From positions 1-49,836 of the forward strand of contig NZ_SMLV01000425.1 in assembly GCF_009711525.1 (NCBI RefSeq): DNA of 49,836 nt, given 5' to 3'. Shown piece by piece: positions 1 through 8,687 of the stretch. The number at the start of each line of letters is the position of its first letter. Positions within the stretch are counted from its first letter, which is position 1. Origin of the DNA: Fulvivirga lutimaris. GTDB taxonomy: Bacteria; Bacteroidota; Bacteroidia; Cytophagales; Cyclobacteriaceae. Position numbers and translations under genes: made by a program. The notes under the pieces are model-generated. The model was not told the DNA's origin. It did no database searches and saw only the letters and a list, made by a program, of their open reading frames with translations.

Positions 1-9
1 GGATAGGAT

Positions 10-1101
10 ATGTTAAGAACTTCTTTTTCGATCGCTCTTGTAAGTATTTTCGCACTATTAACTCCCAAGTTTTCATTTGCTTCGGAAGGTGTTGAGAAAC
101 ATGATGAATCTGCGCAAGTAGATACTCCTGAGGAGATTAACGAGTACATTCAACATCACTTGAAAGACTCGCACGATTTCACCCTATTTTCTTATGGCAG
201 TGAGCCTAGAAAACATTTTGGATTTCCACTACCAGTTATTTTTATAGATGAAGGAATACACATGTTCATGTCATCTAAATTTCATCACGGAGAAACTGTA
301 GCTGAATCCAATGGAAAGCACTATGCCTTATACCACGGTAAAATCTACAGAACGAACGAAGCTGGTGATATTGATCTGGATGAGGCAGGACATGCTACAA
401 ATGTCAAGCCTCTGGATATATCCATTACAAAAAATGTTGTCGGTATGTTATTGGCCGGCTTGTTGTTGATTTTAGGATTTAGATCACTTGCTAATAGCTA
501 TAAAAAAGGACCTTTACCAACAGGTGTAGGAAGAGTATTGGAGCCATTGGTTATTTATGTGAGAGACGAAATTGCCAAACCAAACATTGGAGAAAAGAGG
601 TATAAAGATTTTTCTGGATTCCTTTTAACAGTATTCTTTTACATCTGGCTATTAAACTTAATGGGAATGACCCCTCTTGGGTTTAACGTTACAGGTAATA
701 TAGCAATAACAGTTTGCTTGGCATTGTTTACCTTTTTCATAGTACAATTTAGCGGTAATAAGAGCTACTGGGTGCATATTTTCTGGATGCCTGGCGTGCC
801 CATTATTATGAAAATAATATTAATGCCAGTAGAGGTGCTAGGTATGTTGACCAAGCCATTCTCACTATTAATACGTCTTTTTGCTAATATGACTGCAGGT
901 CACTTTGTTGTGATGAGTTTGATAGCATTAACCATAACTTTGAAAGCGCAATTTGGCGTAGTGGCATCAACAAGTATGTCATTTGTATTAGCATTTTTCA
1001 TTAGCATGATTGAATTGCTTGTAGCTTTTCTTCAGGCATATATTTTCACGATGTTATCAGCGCTGTTTATTGGAATGGCTGTAGCTGATGATCATCATTA
1101 A
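10..1101 (+). CDS. atpB: F1Fo ATP synthase subunit a
   Basis: Membrane subunit a of the ATP synthase, forming the proton half-channels beside the c-ring. The 363-residue protein is longer than the roughly 270-residue E. coli form. It starts with a hydrophobic signal-like segment (residues 1-24), followed by a hydrophilic, His/Glu-rich extension to about residue 140; such extensions are usual in Bacteroidota. The rest has about five or six membrane segments. The essential channel arginine is R289 in LLIRLFANMTAGH. It is the first gene of atpB-E-F-H-A-G within the window; the start lies only 9 bases from the window edge, so upstream atpI-type genes and the promoter cannot be seen. The family call is very secure; the start is less so. 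Confidence 0.97.
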   Translation: MLRTSFSIALVSIFALLTPKFSFASEGVEKHDESAQVDTPEEINEYIQHHLKDSHDFTLFSYGSEPRKHFGFPLPVIFIDEGIHMFMSSKFHHGETVAESNGKHYALYHGKIYRTNEAGDIDLDEAGHATNVKPLDISITKNVVGMLLAGLLLILGFRSLANSYKKGPLPTGVGRVLEPLVIYVRDEIAKPNIGEKRYKDFSGFLLTVFFYIWLLNLMGMTPLGFNVTGNIAITVCLALFTFFIVQFSGNKSYWVHIFWMPGVPIIMKIILMPVEVLGMLTKPFSLLIRLFANMTAGHFVVMSLIALTITLKAQFGVVASTSMSFVLAFFISMIELLVAFLQAYIFTMLSALFIGMAVADDHH

Positions 1102-1124
1102 TTTTAGAACTTTTGTTTAATTAA

Positions 1125-1328
<204 letters not shown>

Positions 1329-1334
1329 TCCTGT

Positions 1335-1373
1335 GAGAAGTTATTCAAGGCGCTAGGCCTTGAATAACTTCTC
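1335..1373 (+). promoter_or_regulatory. Perfect hairpin in the atpE-atpF gap
   Basis: A 17-bp perfect inverted repeat (1335-1351 with 1357-1373, loop 1352-1356) fills most of the 68-base gap between atpE and atpF. It is followed by CTTATTAAAC rather than a clean T-run, so it is a weak terminator at best. It may instead protect the 3' end of an atpE-rich transcript or mark a processing site; c is needed in many copies per complex. The structure is seen directly; the role is inference. Confidence 0.75.
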
Positions 1374-1396
1374 TTATTAAACAAAAAACTAAACAA

Positions 1397-1897
1397 ATGG
1401 AGCAATTAATAAACGACTTCTCACCGGGCTTGTTCATCATGCAAACGGTGATTTTCTTAATCCTACTTTTCATTTTAGTAAAAGTAGCCTGGAAGCCAAT
1501 TTTGAATTCAATTAGAGTAAGAGAAGACTCTATTAAAGATGCTTTAGAAGCAGCTGAGAAAGCCAAGGAAGAAATGGCGAAGCTTCAGTCTGACAACCAA
1601 AAGTTATTAGAAGAAGCTAGAAAGGAAAGAGATGTTATCCTTAAGGAAGCCAGAGAAGTTGCAGCAGGTCTACAGGAAGAGGCTAAAACTGAGGCTAACA
1701 AACAAGCTGAGAAGATGATTGCAGATGCCAAGATGGCCATCAATACTGAAAAGCAAGCTGCAATGGCTGAGGTTAAAACTCAGGTAGCTACACTTTCACT
1801 TCAGATTACTGAGAAGCTTCTTAGAAAATCATTGGAGTCAGATAAAGCTCAAAAAGATTTAATCAACGAGTTTGTTAAAGATATAAAACTCAACTAA
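1397..1897 (+). CDS. atpF: F1Fo ATP synthase subunit b
   Basis: Peripheral stalk subunit b. One N-terminal membrane helix (about residues 12-30), then the WKPI motif, then a long charged alpha-helical coiled coil rich in Ala, Glu and Lys to the C-terminus; this matches the usual 156-170-residue b subunit. It connects the membrane sector to F1 via the delta subunit. The stop lies 3 bases before the atpH start, so the two are surely co-transcribed. Only one b gene is present, as in non-photosynthetic bacteria. The ATG start is preceded by an A-rich leader without a Shine-Dalgarno sequence. Confidence 0.96.
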   Translation: MEQLINDFSPGLFIMQTVIFLILLFILVKVAWKPILNSIRVREDSIKDALEAAEKAKEEMAKLQSDNQKLLEEARKERDVILKEAREVAAGLQEEAKTEANKQAEKMIADAKMAINTEKQAAMAEVKTQVATLSLQITEKLLRKSLESDKAQKDLINEFVKDIKLN

Positions 1898-1900
1898 GCA

Positions 1901-2461
1901 ATGTCAGAATTAAGAGTAGCATCGAGATATGCCAAGTCATTATTAGAACTAGCTGCTGAGCAAGGTGTACTGGAAGAAGTACATGCTGACATGGTGAGTT
2001 TTCATAAAGTATGTACTGATAGTCGTGATTTTTATTTAATGCTTAAAAATCCAATTATCAAGCATGATAAAAAGCTGGCTATACTTAATGCCGTATTCAA
2101 AGGCAAAGTACATAAGCTTACTTTGGCTATATTCGATATCATAACAAGAAAGAATAGAGAGGCTATATTAGATGCAATATCTAAAGAGTTTCATCTTCAG
2201 TATAACATTCATAAGGGTATTGAGGTTGCTAAGGTAGTTTCTGCAGTTCCTCTTGATAAGGCTATTAAGGCTAAAATTGAAGCAATTGTTTCTGAGATAT
2301 CATCTTTTGATAAGGTAGAGCTGCAGGAGAAAGTAGATAAAGACCTTATAGGTGGTTATATACTTACTGTAGGAGACAGGCAAATCGATGATTCAATAAA
2401 AAGTAAGCTTAAAGCGCTTGAGCTTGAGTTTACTCACAATCCATACATAAAAGAATTTTAA
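1901..2461 (+). CDS. atpH: F1Fo ATP synthase subunit delta
   Basis: Delta (OSCP) subunit, 186 residues, joining the peripheral stalk to the crown of F1. The N-terminus has the typical VASRYAKSLLELA helix, the middle contains the conserved FxxxxxNR-type segment (TRKNREAI), and the C-terminus has the DLIGGYILTVGDRQIDDS signature of the family. It sits between atpF (3-base gap) and atpA (17-base gap) in the standard F-H-A-G order. Nothing is unusual in length or composition. Confidence 0.95.
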   Translation: MSELRVASRYAKSLLELAAEQGVLEEVHADMVSFHKVCTDSRDFYLMLKNPIIKHDKKLAILNAVFKGKVHKLTLAIFDIITRKNREAILDAISKEFHLQYNIHKGIEVAKVVSAVPLDKAIKAKIEAIVSEISSFDKVELQEKVDKDLIGGYILTVGDRQIDDSIKSKLKALELEFTHNPYIKEF

Positions 2462-2478
2462 TTTAAGACAATATAAAA

Positions 2479-4053
2479 ATGGCAGACGTAAGACCAGATG
2501 AAGTTTCAGCAATACTAAGAGAGCAACTCTCAGGTGCTAAAACTGAAGCCGAACTAGAAGAAATTGGAACCGTACTTGAGGTTGGTGATGGAGTAGCAAG
2601 GATCTATGGACTATCAAAAGCACAGTCAGGTGAGCTTTTGGAGTTTGAGAACGGTTTGAAAGCTCTTGTACTGAACCTTGAAGAAGACAACGTAGGTGCT
2701 GTACTTTTAGGTGAGTCAAAAGGAATTAAAGAAGGTGATACTGTAAAGAGAACTGGAACAATTGCTTCAGTCAATGTAGGTGAAGGTATGGTTGGCCGTG
2801 TGGTTGATACCTTAGGTAACCCAATTGATGGAAAAGGACCAATCGAAGGTGAAACTTTCGAAATGCCATTGGAAAGAAAAGCTCCTGGTGTAATCTATCG
2901 TCAGCCTGTAAATGAGCCACTTCAAACTGGTATCAAGGCAATTGACTCAATGATTCCAATCGGAAGAGGACAAAGAGAATTGATCATTGGTGATAGACAA
3001 ACTGGTAAAACAGCTGTGGCTATCGATACTATTATCAACCAAAAAGAATTTTATGATAGAGGTGAGCCTGTATTCTGTATCTATGTAGCTGTTGCTCAAA
3101 AAGCATCTACTGTAGCTAACGTTGTTGCTTCTTTAGAGAAAGCTGGAGCTATGGCTTATACAGTGGTGGTTGCTGCTTCTGCTTCTGATCCTGCTCCTAT
3201 GCAGTTCTTTGCTCCATTTACTGGTGCCGCTGTTGGAGAGTTCTTCAGAGATACAGGAAGACCAGCTTTGGTAATCTATGATGATTTATCAAAACAAGCA
3301 GTAGCTTACCGTGAGGTATCTCTTCTATTAAGAAGACCTCCGGGACGTGAGGCATACCCTGGTGATGTATTCTATCTTCACTCAAGATTATTAGAAAGAG
3401 CGGCCAAAATAACTACCAGTCAGGAAATTGCTGAGCAAATGAATGACTTACCTGAATCTTTGAAAGGTAAAGTTAAAGGTGGTGGATCATTAACAGCTCT
3501 TCCAATTATTGAAACACAAGCTGGTGACGTTTCTGCATATATCCCGACCAACGTAATTTCTATTACTGACGGACAGATATTCTTGGAAACTAACCTTTTC
3601 AACTCTGGTATCAGACCTGCAATTAATGTTGGTATTTCTGTATCACGTGTGGGAGGTTCTGCTCAGATCAAGTCAATGAAAAAGGTAGCTGGTACATTGA
3701 AATTGGATCAGGCTCAATTCCGCGAATTGGAAGCTTTTGCTAAGTTTGGTTCTGACCTTGATGCTGCTACTAAATTGACTATTGAAAGAGGTAGAAGAAA
3801 CCTTGAAATATTGAAGCAAGCGCAGTTCTCTCCAGTACCTGTAGAAGAGCAAGTAGCTATTATCTACGTTTCTACTAAAGGTATGATGGATAATGTGCCA
3901 GTTGAGAAAGTAAAAGAATTTGAAAGAAACTTCCTTGATACTTTAAGATCTAAGCACAGAGATGCATTGGATTTATTGAAAGCAGGAAAGCTTGAAGATA
4001 GCGTTACAGATGTTTTGGCAGCTGTAGCAAAAGAACATTCGAATCATTATTAA
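2479..4053 (+). CDS. atpA: F1Fo ATP synthase subunit alpha
   Basis: Non-catalytic nucleotide-binding alpha subunit of F1, 524 residues. Domains in order: N-terminal beta-barrel (to about 95), nucleotide-binding domain with P-loop GDRQTGKT at 171-178, the ATP synthase alpha/beta signature near [14 protein letters not shown], and the C-terminal helical bundle. Length and motifs match the family throughout. The gene follows atpH by 17 bases and precedes atpG by 36 bases. The beta subunit, its catalytic partner, is not encoded in this window. Confidence 0.98.
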   Translation: MADVRPDEVSAILREQLSGAKTEAELEEIGTVLEVGDGVARIYGLSKAQSGELLEFENGLKALVLNLEEDNVGAVLLGESKGIKEGDTVKRTGTIASVNVGEGMVGRVVDTLGNPIDGKGPIEGETFEMPLERKAPGVIYRQPVNEPLQTGIKAIDSMIPIGRGQRELIIGDRQTGKTAVAIDTIINQKEFYDRGEPVFCIYVAVAQKASTVANVVASLEKAGAMAYTVVVAASASDPAPMQFFAPFTGAAVGEFFRDTGRPALVIYDDLSKQAVAYREVSLLLRRPPGREAYPGDVFYLHSRLLERAAKITTSQEIAEQMNDLPESLKGKVKGGGSLTALPIIETQAGDVSAYIPTNVISITDGQIFLETNLFNSGIRPAINVGISVSRVGGSAQIKSMKKVAGTLKLDQAQFRELEAFAKFGSDLDAATKLTIERGRRNLEILKQAQFSPVPVEEQVAIIYVSTKGMMDNVPVEKVKEFERNFLDTLRSKHRDALDLLKAGKLEDSVTDVLAAVAKEHSNHY

Positions 4054-4089
4054 GATTTTAGTGTAAAATCACTATTTAAATAGCGCTAA

Positions 4090-4962
4090 ATGGCAAGTTT
4101 AAAAGAAGTAAAAAGTAGAATACAATCAGTAACATCAACACAGCAGATAACCAAAGCTATGAAGATGGTAGCTGCTGCTAAGCTGAGAAGAGCACAGGAC
4201 AACATCACTCAGATGAGACCTTATGCTGCTAAACTGGCTGGCTTACTTCAAAACCTATCTGCACAGAATGAAGGTGAAAACTCTAGTGAGTACACTGAAG
4301 TAAGAAATGTAGAGAAGGTATTAATAATGGTTGTTACTTCTGATAAAGGACTTTGTGGAGCTTTTAACAGTAACGTGTTTAAGGCTACTAATAAGCACAT
4401 TCAGGATAATTATAAGAAACAATCAGAAAGTGGTAATGTAGATATTATGCCTATGGGTAAAAAGGCTCTAGACTATTTCACAAAGAGAGACTATAATGTA
4501 ATCTCTGATTTCTGGAATATGTTTATGCCCGTGTCTTTTGAAGCAAGCGAAGCTGCCGCTGAATTTGCTATGAAGGCTTTCTCTAAGGGTCAATATGATA
4601 AAGTAGTACTTATCTATAATGAGTTCAAAAATGTGGCAACACAAATAATGAACGTAGAGCAGTTTTTACCTGTATTGCCACCAGATTCAAGTAATGAATT
4701 TTCAACAGATTATATCTTCCAGCCTAACAGAGAAGAAATAGTTACTGAACTGATACCAAAATCGTTAAAGATTCAGGTGTTCAAAGCTATTTTGGACTCT
4801 AATGCTGCAGAGCATGGAGCAAGGATGACAGCTATGGATCAGGCAACTGATAATGCTGGTGAGCTGTTGAAAGAGTTGAAATTAACCTATAACAGAACGC
4901 GTCAGGCGGCAATTACAAAAGAGATTTTGGAGATTGTTGGTGGAGCGGAAGCTTTAGGATAA
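4090..4962 (+). CDS. atpG: F1Fo ATP synthase subunit gamma
   Basis: Central rotor shaft subunit gamma, 290 residues. The N-terminal helix carries the hallmark TQQITKAMKMVAAAKLRRAQ segment, and the C-terminal helix the matching MTAMDQATDNA and TYNRTRQAAITKEILEIVGGA segments; together they form the coiled-coil shaft. The central Rossmann-like domain contains SDKGLCGAFN. It is the last gene of the operon here, with a strong hairpin terminator 20 bases beyond its stop. No atpD or atpC follows, consistent with the split ATP synthase loci known in many Bacteroidota. Confidence 0.97.
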   Translation: MASLKEVKSRIQSVTSTQQITKAMKMVAAAKLRRAQDNITQMRPYAAKLAGLLQNLSAQNEGENSSEYTEVRNVEKVLIMVVTSDKGLCGAFNSNVFKATNKHIQDNYKKQSESGNVDIMPMGKKALDYFTKRDYNVISDFWNMFMPVSFEASEAAAEFAMKAFSKGQYDKVVLIYNEFKNVATQIMNVEQFLPVLPPDSSNEFSTDYIFQPNREEIVTELIPKSLKIQVFKAILDSNAAEHGARMTAMDQATDNAGELLKELKLTYNRTRQAAITKEILEIVGGAEALG

Positions 4963-4981
4963 TTACTGATATATTATTTGG

Positions 4982-5017
4982 AAAAGCCCATCTGCTATTT
5001 AGCAGATGGGCTTTTTT
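4982..5017 (+). terminator. Bidirectional intrinsic terminator
   Basis: A GC-rich perfect stem (core AGCCCATCTGCT, 4985-4996, pairing with 5001-5012) closes on a four-base ATTT loop and is followed by a run of seven T on the plus strand. The opposite strand has four T after the same stem. It lies between convergent atpG and the M16 peptidase gene and probably serves both. Confidence 0.92.
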
Positions 5018-5036
5018 TATTGCCACAAACTTTTAT

Positions 5037-7865
5037 TTACTTATCTGACTCTTCTGGCATCAATACAATCTTAATGTACTCATCTGCAGGTAAATACTTT
5101 TTAGCTGCTTCCTGAAGATCTTTTGATGTGAGAGCTTCGATTTGCTTTTCATACTCATAATAACCTGATAGATCATAGTCATTAAAATAGTAGCCATACA
5201 GTGAGTTCAACCAATATTGGTTTTCCTTAAGGTTGTCTTTTCTTTCTTTTCTTTGGGTCTCTTTTAGCTTATTGATATCTTCTTCAGAAACACCTTCCTT
5301 TTTGATTTTTTCAATCTCATCAAAGGTGGCCTTTACTAAGTCATCAACGTTCTCAGGGCCGCAAGGGAATTGAATTCTGAAAGTATAATTTTCATAAGGG
5401 TACTTGCTAATACTTCCTGAAGCACCTACTCCATATACTCCACCTTTTTCTTCTCTCAAGATTTCAATGAGTTTAATACTCAGTAATTCACCAAGGGTTC
5501 TTATGTTATAACTGTCTTCTTTTGTGTATTTTGTTTTGTCAGTAAATACAATGTTAACAGAGCTTTTTTGATCTGTTCCTTTATTGACTACTTTCTCAAC
5601 CTTTCCTGATGGAGGTCTGATACCTAAGTCTTTCCAGGTTTCTTCTCTTGATGTAGAAGGTAAACCTCCAAGGTAAGATTCTAATAATGGACTGATCTCA
5701 GATATGTTGAAATTACCTACAAACAAGAATGTGAAATCGCTGGCATCAGCAAACCTGTCCTGATAAATTTCAAATGATCTTTCGAAATTAATGGCATCAA
5801 GATCTTCCGGAGTTGGGAACCCACCACCTCTTGGATGATCTTGGGTAAGGATTCTACTTACCTGATCAGAAAAATAAAACTGAGGGTTGGACATTAAATT
5901 ACCCAAAAGCATTTTGTTCTTTGATTTGAAAGACTCAAAAGACTTCTCATCTTTTCTTGGGTTGGTGAAATACAAATACACCATCTGTAACATTGTCTCC
6001 AAATCTTTAGGAGCGGCATTACCACTGATACCTTCAGTAAGGTTGCTAATGAAAGGGTTTACTCTAACTGTTTTTCCTGACATCATTTTTTGTAAGTCGG
6101 TTACTGTAAATTCACCAACTCCACTTTCATTGATAATTTGAGAAGCAAAACTCGCGTTTTTATCATCAGCATCAGGGTAGATTGACTGTCCACCCGGGCT
6201 ATATGCTCTCATTAAGATCTCATCATTTTTAAAATCAGTAGGCTTTAAAACCACTTTAACACCGTTAGATAGAGTAAGCTCTGTAGCTCCAACGGTTTCT
6301 AATTCTTTGCGTGAAGCAATTTTTCCAGCTGTTGGCTTCTCTTCTAAAAGTTCAGCTCCAACAGTACCATCATCGTATGGAGTAATCTTTGCTAATTGCG
6401 CTTTGAAAAGAATTTTCTTAACCTCTTCTTCAGTCGGCATTACAACACCTTCTTTTTCTGGACCGGTAATCACTACCACTCTGTTAGAGTTACTGATCCA
6501 TTTTTTAGCCAATGCATTTACCTCTTCAACTGTTATTGTTGGTAATACCTTTTTATAAAAATCATATTCAAAGGCAATTCCAGGAATAGGCTCATTGCTC
6601 AGGAAGTTTCTGATATACTCAGAGGCGTAGTTTTGCGACTCTGTCTTATCTGCCTCCTTATATGCTTTCTCCATACGGTTTAGCATATCGGCTTTATATC
6701 TGTCTAACTCTCCTTCTGTAAAACCGAATTTCTTTACTCGCTCATTTTCAGTTACTAGGGCGTTTAACCCATTTTCAACTCCATTTTCACCTACTACAGC
6801 GAAAGAAGAGTAGTTACTTTTGGTACGAACCATGCTGCCATAGCTTGTGCTAGCAAAAAAGAATGGAGGTTCTGGTGACTGCTTTAGCTCATCTAGCCTT
6901 TTAGTGATCATTCCAGAATAGAGATTATAAACTATGTCTCGTCTGTACTGATCTAAGGTTTTAGTCTCTTCGTTATCCTGCTTATAAATTAATTGAATTT
7001 GAGTAAAAGAAGCCTCGGGATCTGTAACTACACTAACTGCAGTATTGTCCTGATCAGGCACGTCATAAAATGTTCTTTCACGAGGGTTCTTAGGGTTTTT
7101 GATCTTGCTAAATTGAGCCTTGATTTTTTTCTCCATAGCAGCAGGATCGATGTCACCTACTACAACCAATGACATCAGGTCAGGTCTGTACCAGTCTTTA
7201 TAGAACTTTCTAATGGTCTCATAATCGAATGATTCCAATACTTCTTTTTTACCAATAGGCAATCTATTGGCATATCTTGAATCTTTGAACATTACTGGGA
7301 ACCACTCATCGCGCATACGCTGATTGGCGCCTTGTCCTAATCGCCACTCTTCAATAACCACACCTCTCTCCTTATCTATTTCTTCATCAGATAAAGTGAT
7401 ATTATGGGCCCAGTCTTCTAATACTAATAGTCCTTTGTTAAGGGTTTCTTCATTGTCTGAAGGTATTGGAAGAATATAAACTGTTTCGTCAAAAGAAGTG
7501 TAGGCATTTAGATCAGCTCCGAATTTTACACCTACTGATTGTAGGTAATCTACCAATTCATTTTTTTCAAAATTCTTAGTGCCGTTAAAAGCCATGTGCT
7601 CCAAAAAGTGAGCAAGACCAAGTTGATTTTCATCTTCAACGGTAGACCCTACATTAACCACCAATCGTAATTCCACCTTATCTTCTGGCTTTTCATTTTT
7701 ACGGATGTAGTAAGTCATCCCGTTGTCAAGTTTTCCAACAACAACATTTGGGTCTGTTGGAAGGGGGCTATTAAGACTCCCCTTGATTTCTTTTTCTTGT
7801 GCATTGACGAGTCCTGTCAGCACAAACAGGAAAATTGCCAAAACACTTAAACATCTTTTCATCAT
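5037..7865 (-). CDS. Secreted M16 family zinc peptidase
   Basis: Pitrilysin-like (M16) metallopeptidase, 942 residues, with a signal peptide (residues 1-22, cut after NAQ), so periplasmic or exported. The inverted zinc motif is HFLEH at 86-90; the third ligand is a Glu in the ERGVVIEE motif around 166-173. The architecture is the usual four-module clam-shell: a catalytic M16 domain, M16_C domain, then an inactive second M16 pair (about 520-942). It probably degrades peptides in the envelope; the substrate is unknown. The gene stands alone: its 3' end converges on atpG across the shared terminator, and the lspA terminator lies upstream. The ATG start has a second ATG directly after it. Confidence 0.93.
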   Translation of the reverse strand: MMKRCLSVLAIFLFVLTGLVNAQEKEIKGSLNSPLPTDPNVVVGKLDNGMTYYIRKNEKPEDKVELRLVVNVGSTVEDENQLGLAHFLEHMAFNGTKNFEKNELVDYLQSVGVKFGADLNAYTSFDETVYILPIPSDNEETLNKGLLVLEDWAHNITLSDEEIDKERGVVIEEWRLGQGANQRMRDEWFPVMFKDSRYANRLPIGKKEVLESFDYETIRKFYKDWYRPDLMSLVVVGDIDPAAMEKKIKAQFSKIKNPKNPRERTFYDVPDQDNTAVSVVTDPEASFTQIQLIYKQDNEETKTLDQYRRDIVYNLYSGMITKRLDELKQSPEPPFFFASTSYGSMVRTKSNYSSFAVVGENGVENGLNALVTENERVKKFGFTEGELDRYKADMLNRMEKAYKEADKTESQNYASEYIRNFLSNEPIPGIAFEYDFYKKVLPTITVEEVNALAKKWISNSNRVVVITGPEKEGVVMPTEEEVKKILFKAQLAKITPYDDGTVGAELLEEKPTAGKIASRKELETVGATELTLSNGVKVVLKPTDFKNDEILMRAYSPGGQSIYPDADDKNASFASQIINESGVGEFTVTDLQKMMSGKTVRVNPFISNLTEGISGNAAPKDLETMLQMVYLYFTNPRKDEKSFESFKSKNKMLLGNLMSNPQFYFSDQVSRILTQDHPRGGGFPTPEDLDAINFERSFEIYQDRFADASDFTFLFVGNFNISEISPLLESYLGGLPSTSREETWKDLGIRPPSGKVEKVVNKGTDQKSSVNIVFTDKTKYTKEDSYNIRTLGELLSIKLIEILREEKGGVYGVGASGSISKYPYENYTFRIQFPCGPENVDDLVKATFDEIEKIKKEGVSEEDINKLKETQRKERKDNLKENQYWLNSLYGYYFNDYDLSGYYEYEKQIEALTSKDLQEAAKKYLPADEYIKIVLMPEESDK

Positions 7866-7937
7866 ATTGGTTTTAGGTTAGTTTTTATAAGAATAATATT
7901 ATTCCTGTTAGTGTAAATGTATTCTATTAGCACCAAT

Positions 7938-7979
7938 AAAAGAAGGGCTAAACATGATTAAATGTTTAGCCCTTCTTTT
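7938..7979 (-). terminator. Intrinsic terminator after lspA
   Basis: An 18-bp perfect stem (7938-7955 with 7962-7979, loop 7956-7961) containing AGAAGGGCTAAACAT and its complement, with a short T-run on the minus-strand exit. It lies 36 bases beyond the lspA stop, ends the leftward ileS-lspA unit, and insulates the M16 peptidase gene. Confidence 0.9.
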
Positions 7980-8014
7980 AAAATCTTAAAGAAATTTAAT
8001 TTTGATAATTGCTT

Positions 8015-8683
8015 CTAAGAAAGCACCTCTTCCTGAGTTGTTTCTTGCTCCTGCTTTAGTTCCTCCTCAGATTTTACACCTTGAAGCTGTTCTTTAGGAA
8101 TAAAGAATTTCTTCTGGAATATTAAAATGATGACTACACCAATAAATATGGATGAATCAGCAATGTTGAACACTGGACTGAAGAATAGGAAGTAATCGCC
8201 ACCTACAAACGGCATCCATTCTGGATAATGGCCGTCAAACAGCGGGAAGAACAACATATCAATTACCTGACCATGAAACCAAGGTGTAGGAGAACCTGCC
8301 GGTGCGTTATCTAGTAGTACCCCATATAAAGTACTGTCAATGACATTGCCTACCGCACCACCTAATATAAGTCCCATGCACCATAAAAGGCCAGTATGAG
8401 CTTTTTTGATATATAGGTAATAGATATAATAACCAATGCCGAACATTGCTCCAAGACGGAATAAAGTCAATAATAACTTACCATACTCATGGCTCGATTT
8501 CAAACCAAAGGCCATTCCAGGGTTGAGTAAGTAATGAAGTTTGAACCAGTCGCCCAGTACATCAATTTCACCACCGGCTCCCATCATCATGTTGTTGTGC
8601 ACAAGCAGCTTAGAGGTTTGGTCAATAGCGATGACAACCAAAGCCACCAAAAAATACCTCAACAACGTCATATTCAGCTTCAT
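8015..8683 (-). CDS. lspA: Lipoprotein signal peptidase (signal peptidase II)
   Basis: Aspartic membrane protease that removes signal peptides from prolipoproteins. From the ATG at 8683 it has 222 residues, longer than the roughly 165-residue E. coli enzyme because of internal loops and a Glu/Gln-rich C-terminal tail, both common in Bacteroidota. It has four membrane helices, the AIDQTSK motif in the first, and the catalytic aspartates in GNVIDS (D116) and FNIADSS (D176). A TTG at 8698 would add five residues and overlap ileS; the ATG four bases after the ileS stop is preferred. It is coupled to ileS, a linkage common across bacteria. Several lipoproteins in this window are expected substrates. 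Confidence 0.95.
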   Translation of the reverse strand: MKLNMTLLRYFLVALVVIAIDQTSKLLVHNNMMMGAGGEIDVLGDWFKLHYLLNPGMAFGLKSSHEYGKLLLTLFRLGAMFGIGYYIYYLYIKKAHTGLLWCMGLILGGAVGNVIDSTLYGVLLDNAPAGSPTPWFHGQVIDMLFFPLFDGHYPEWMPFVGGDYFLFFSPVFNIADSSIFIGVVIILIFQKKFFIPKEQLQGVKSEEELKQEQETTQEEVLS

Positions 8684-8687
8684 AATC

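Noticed and set aside
4054-4070. Short inverted repeat GATTTT/AAAATC between atpA and atpG
   Set aside because: Only six A/T-rich pairs with no T-run; expected by chance in AT-rich intergenic DNA.
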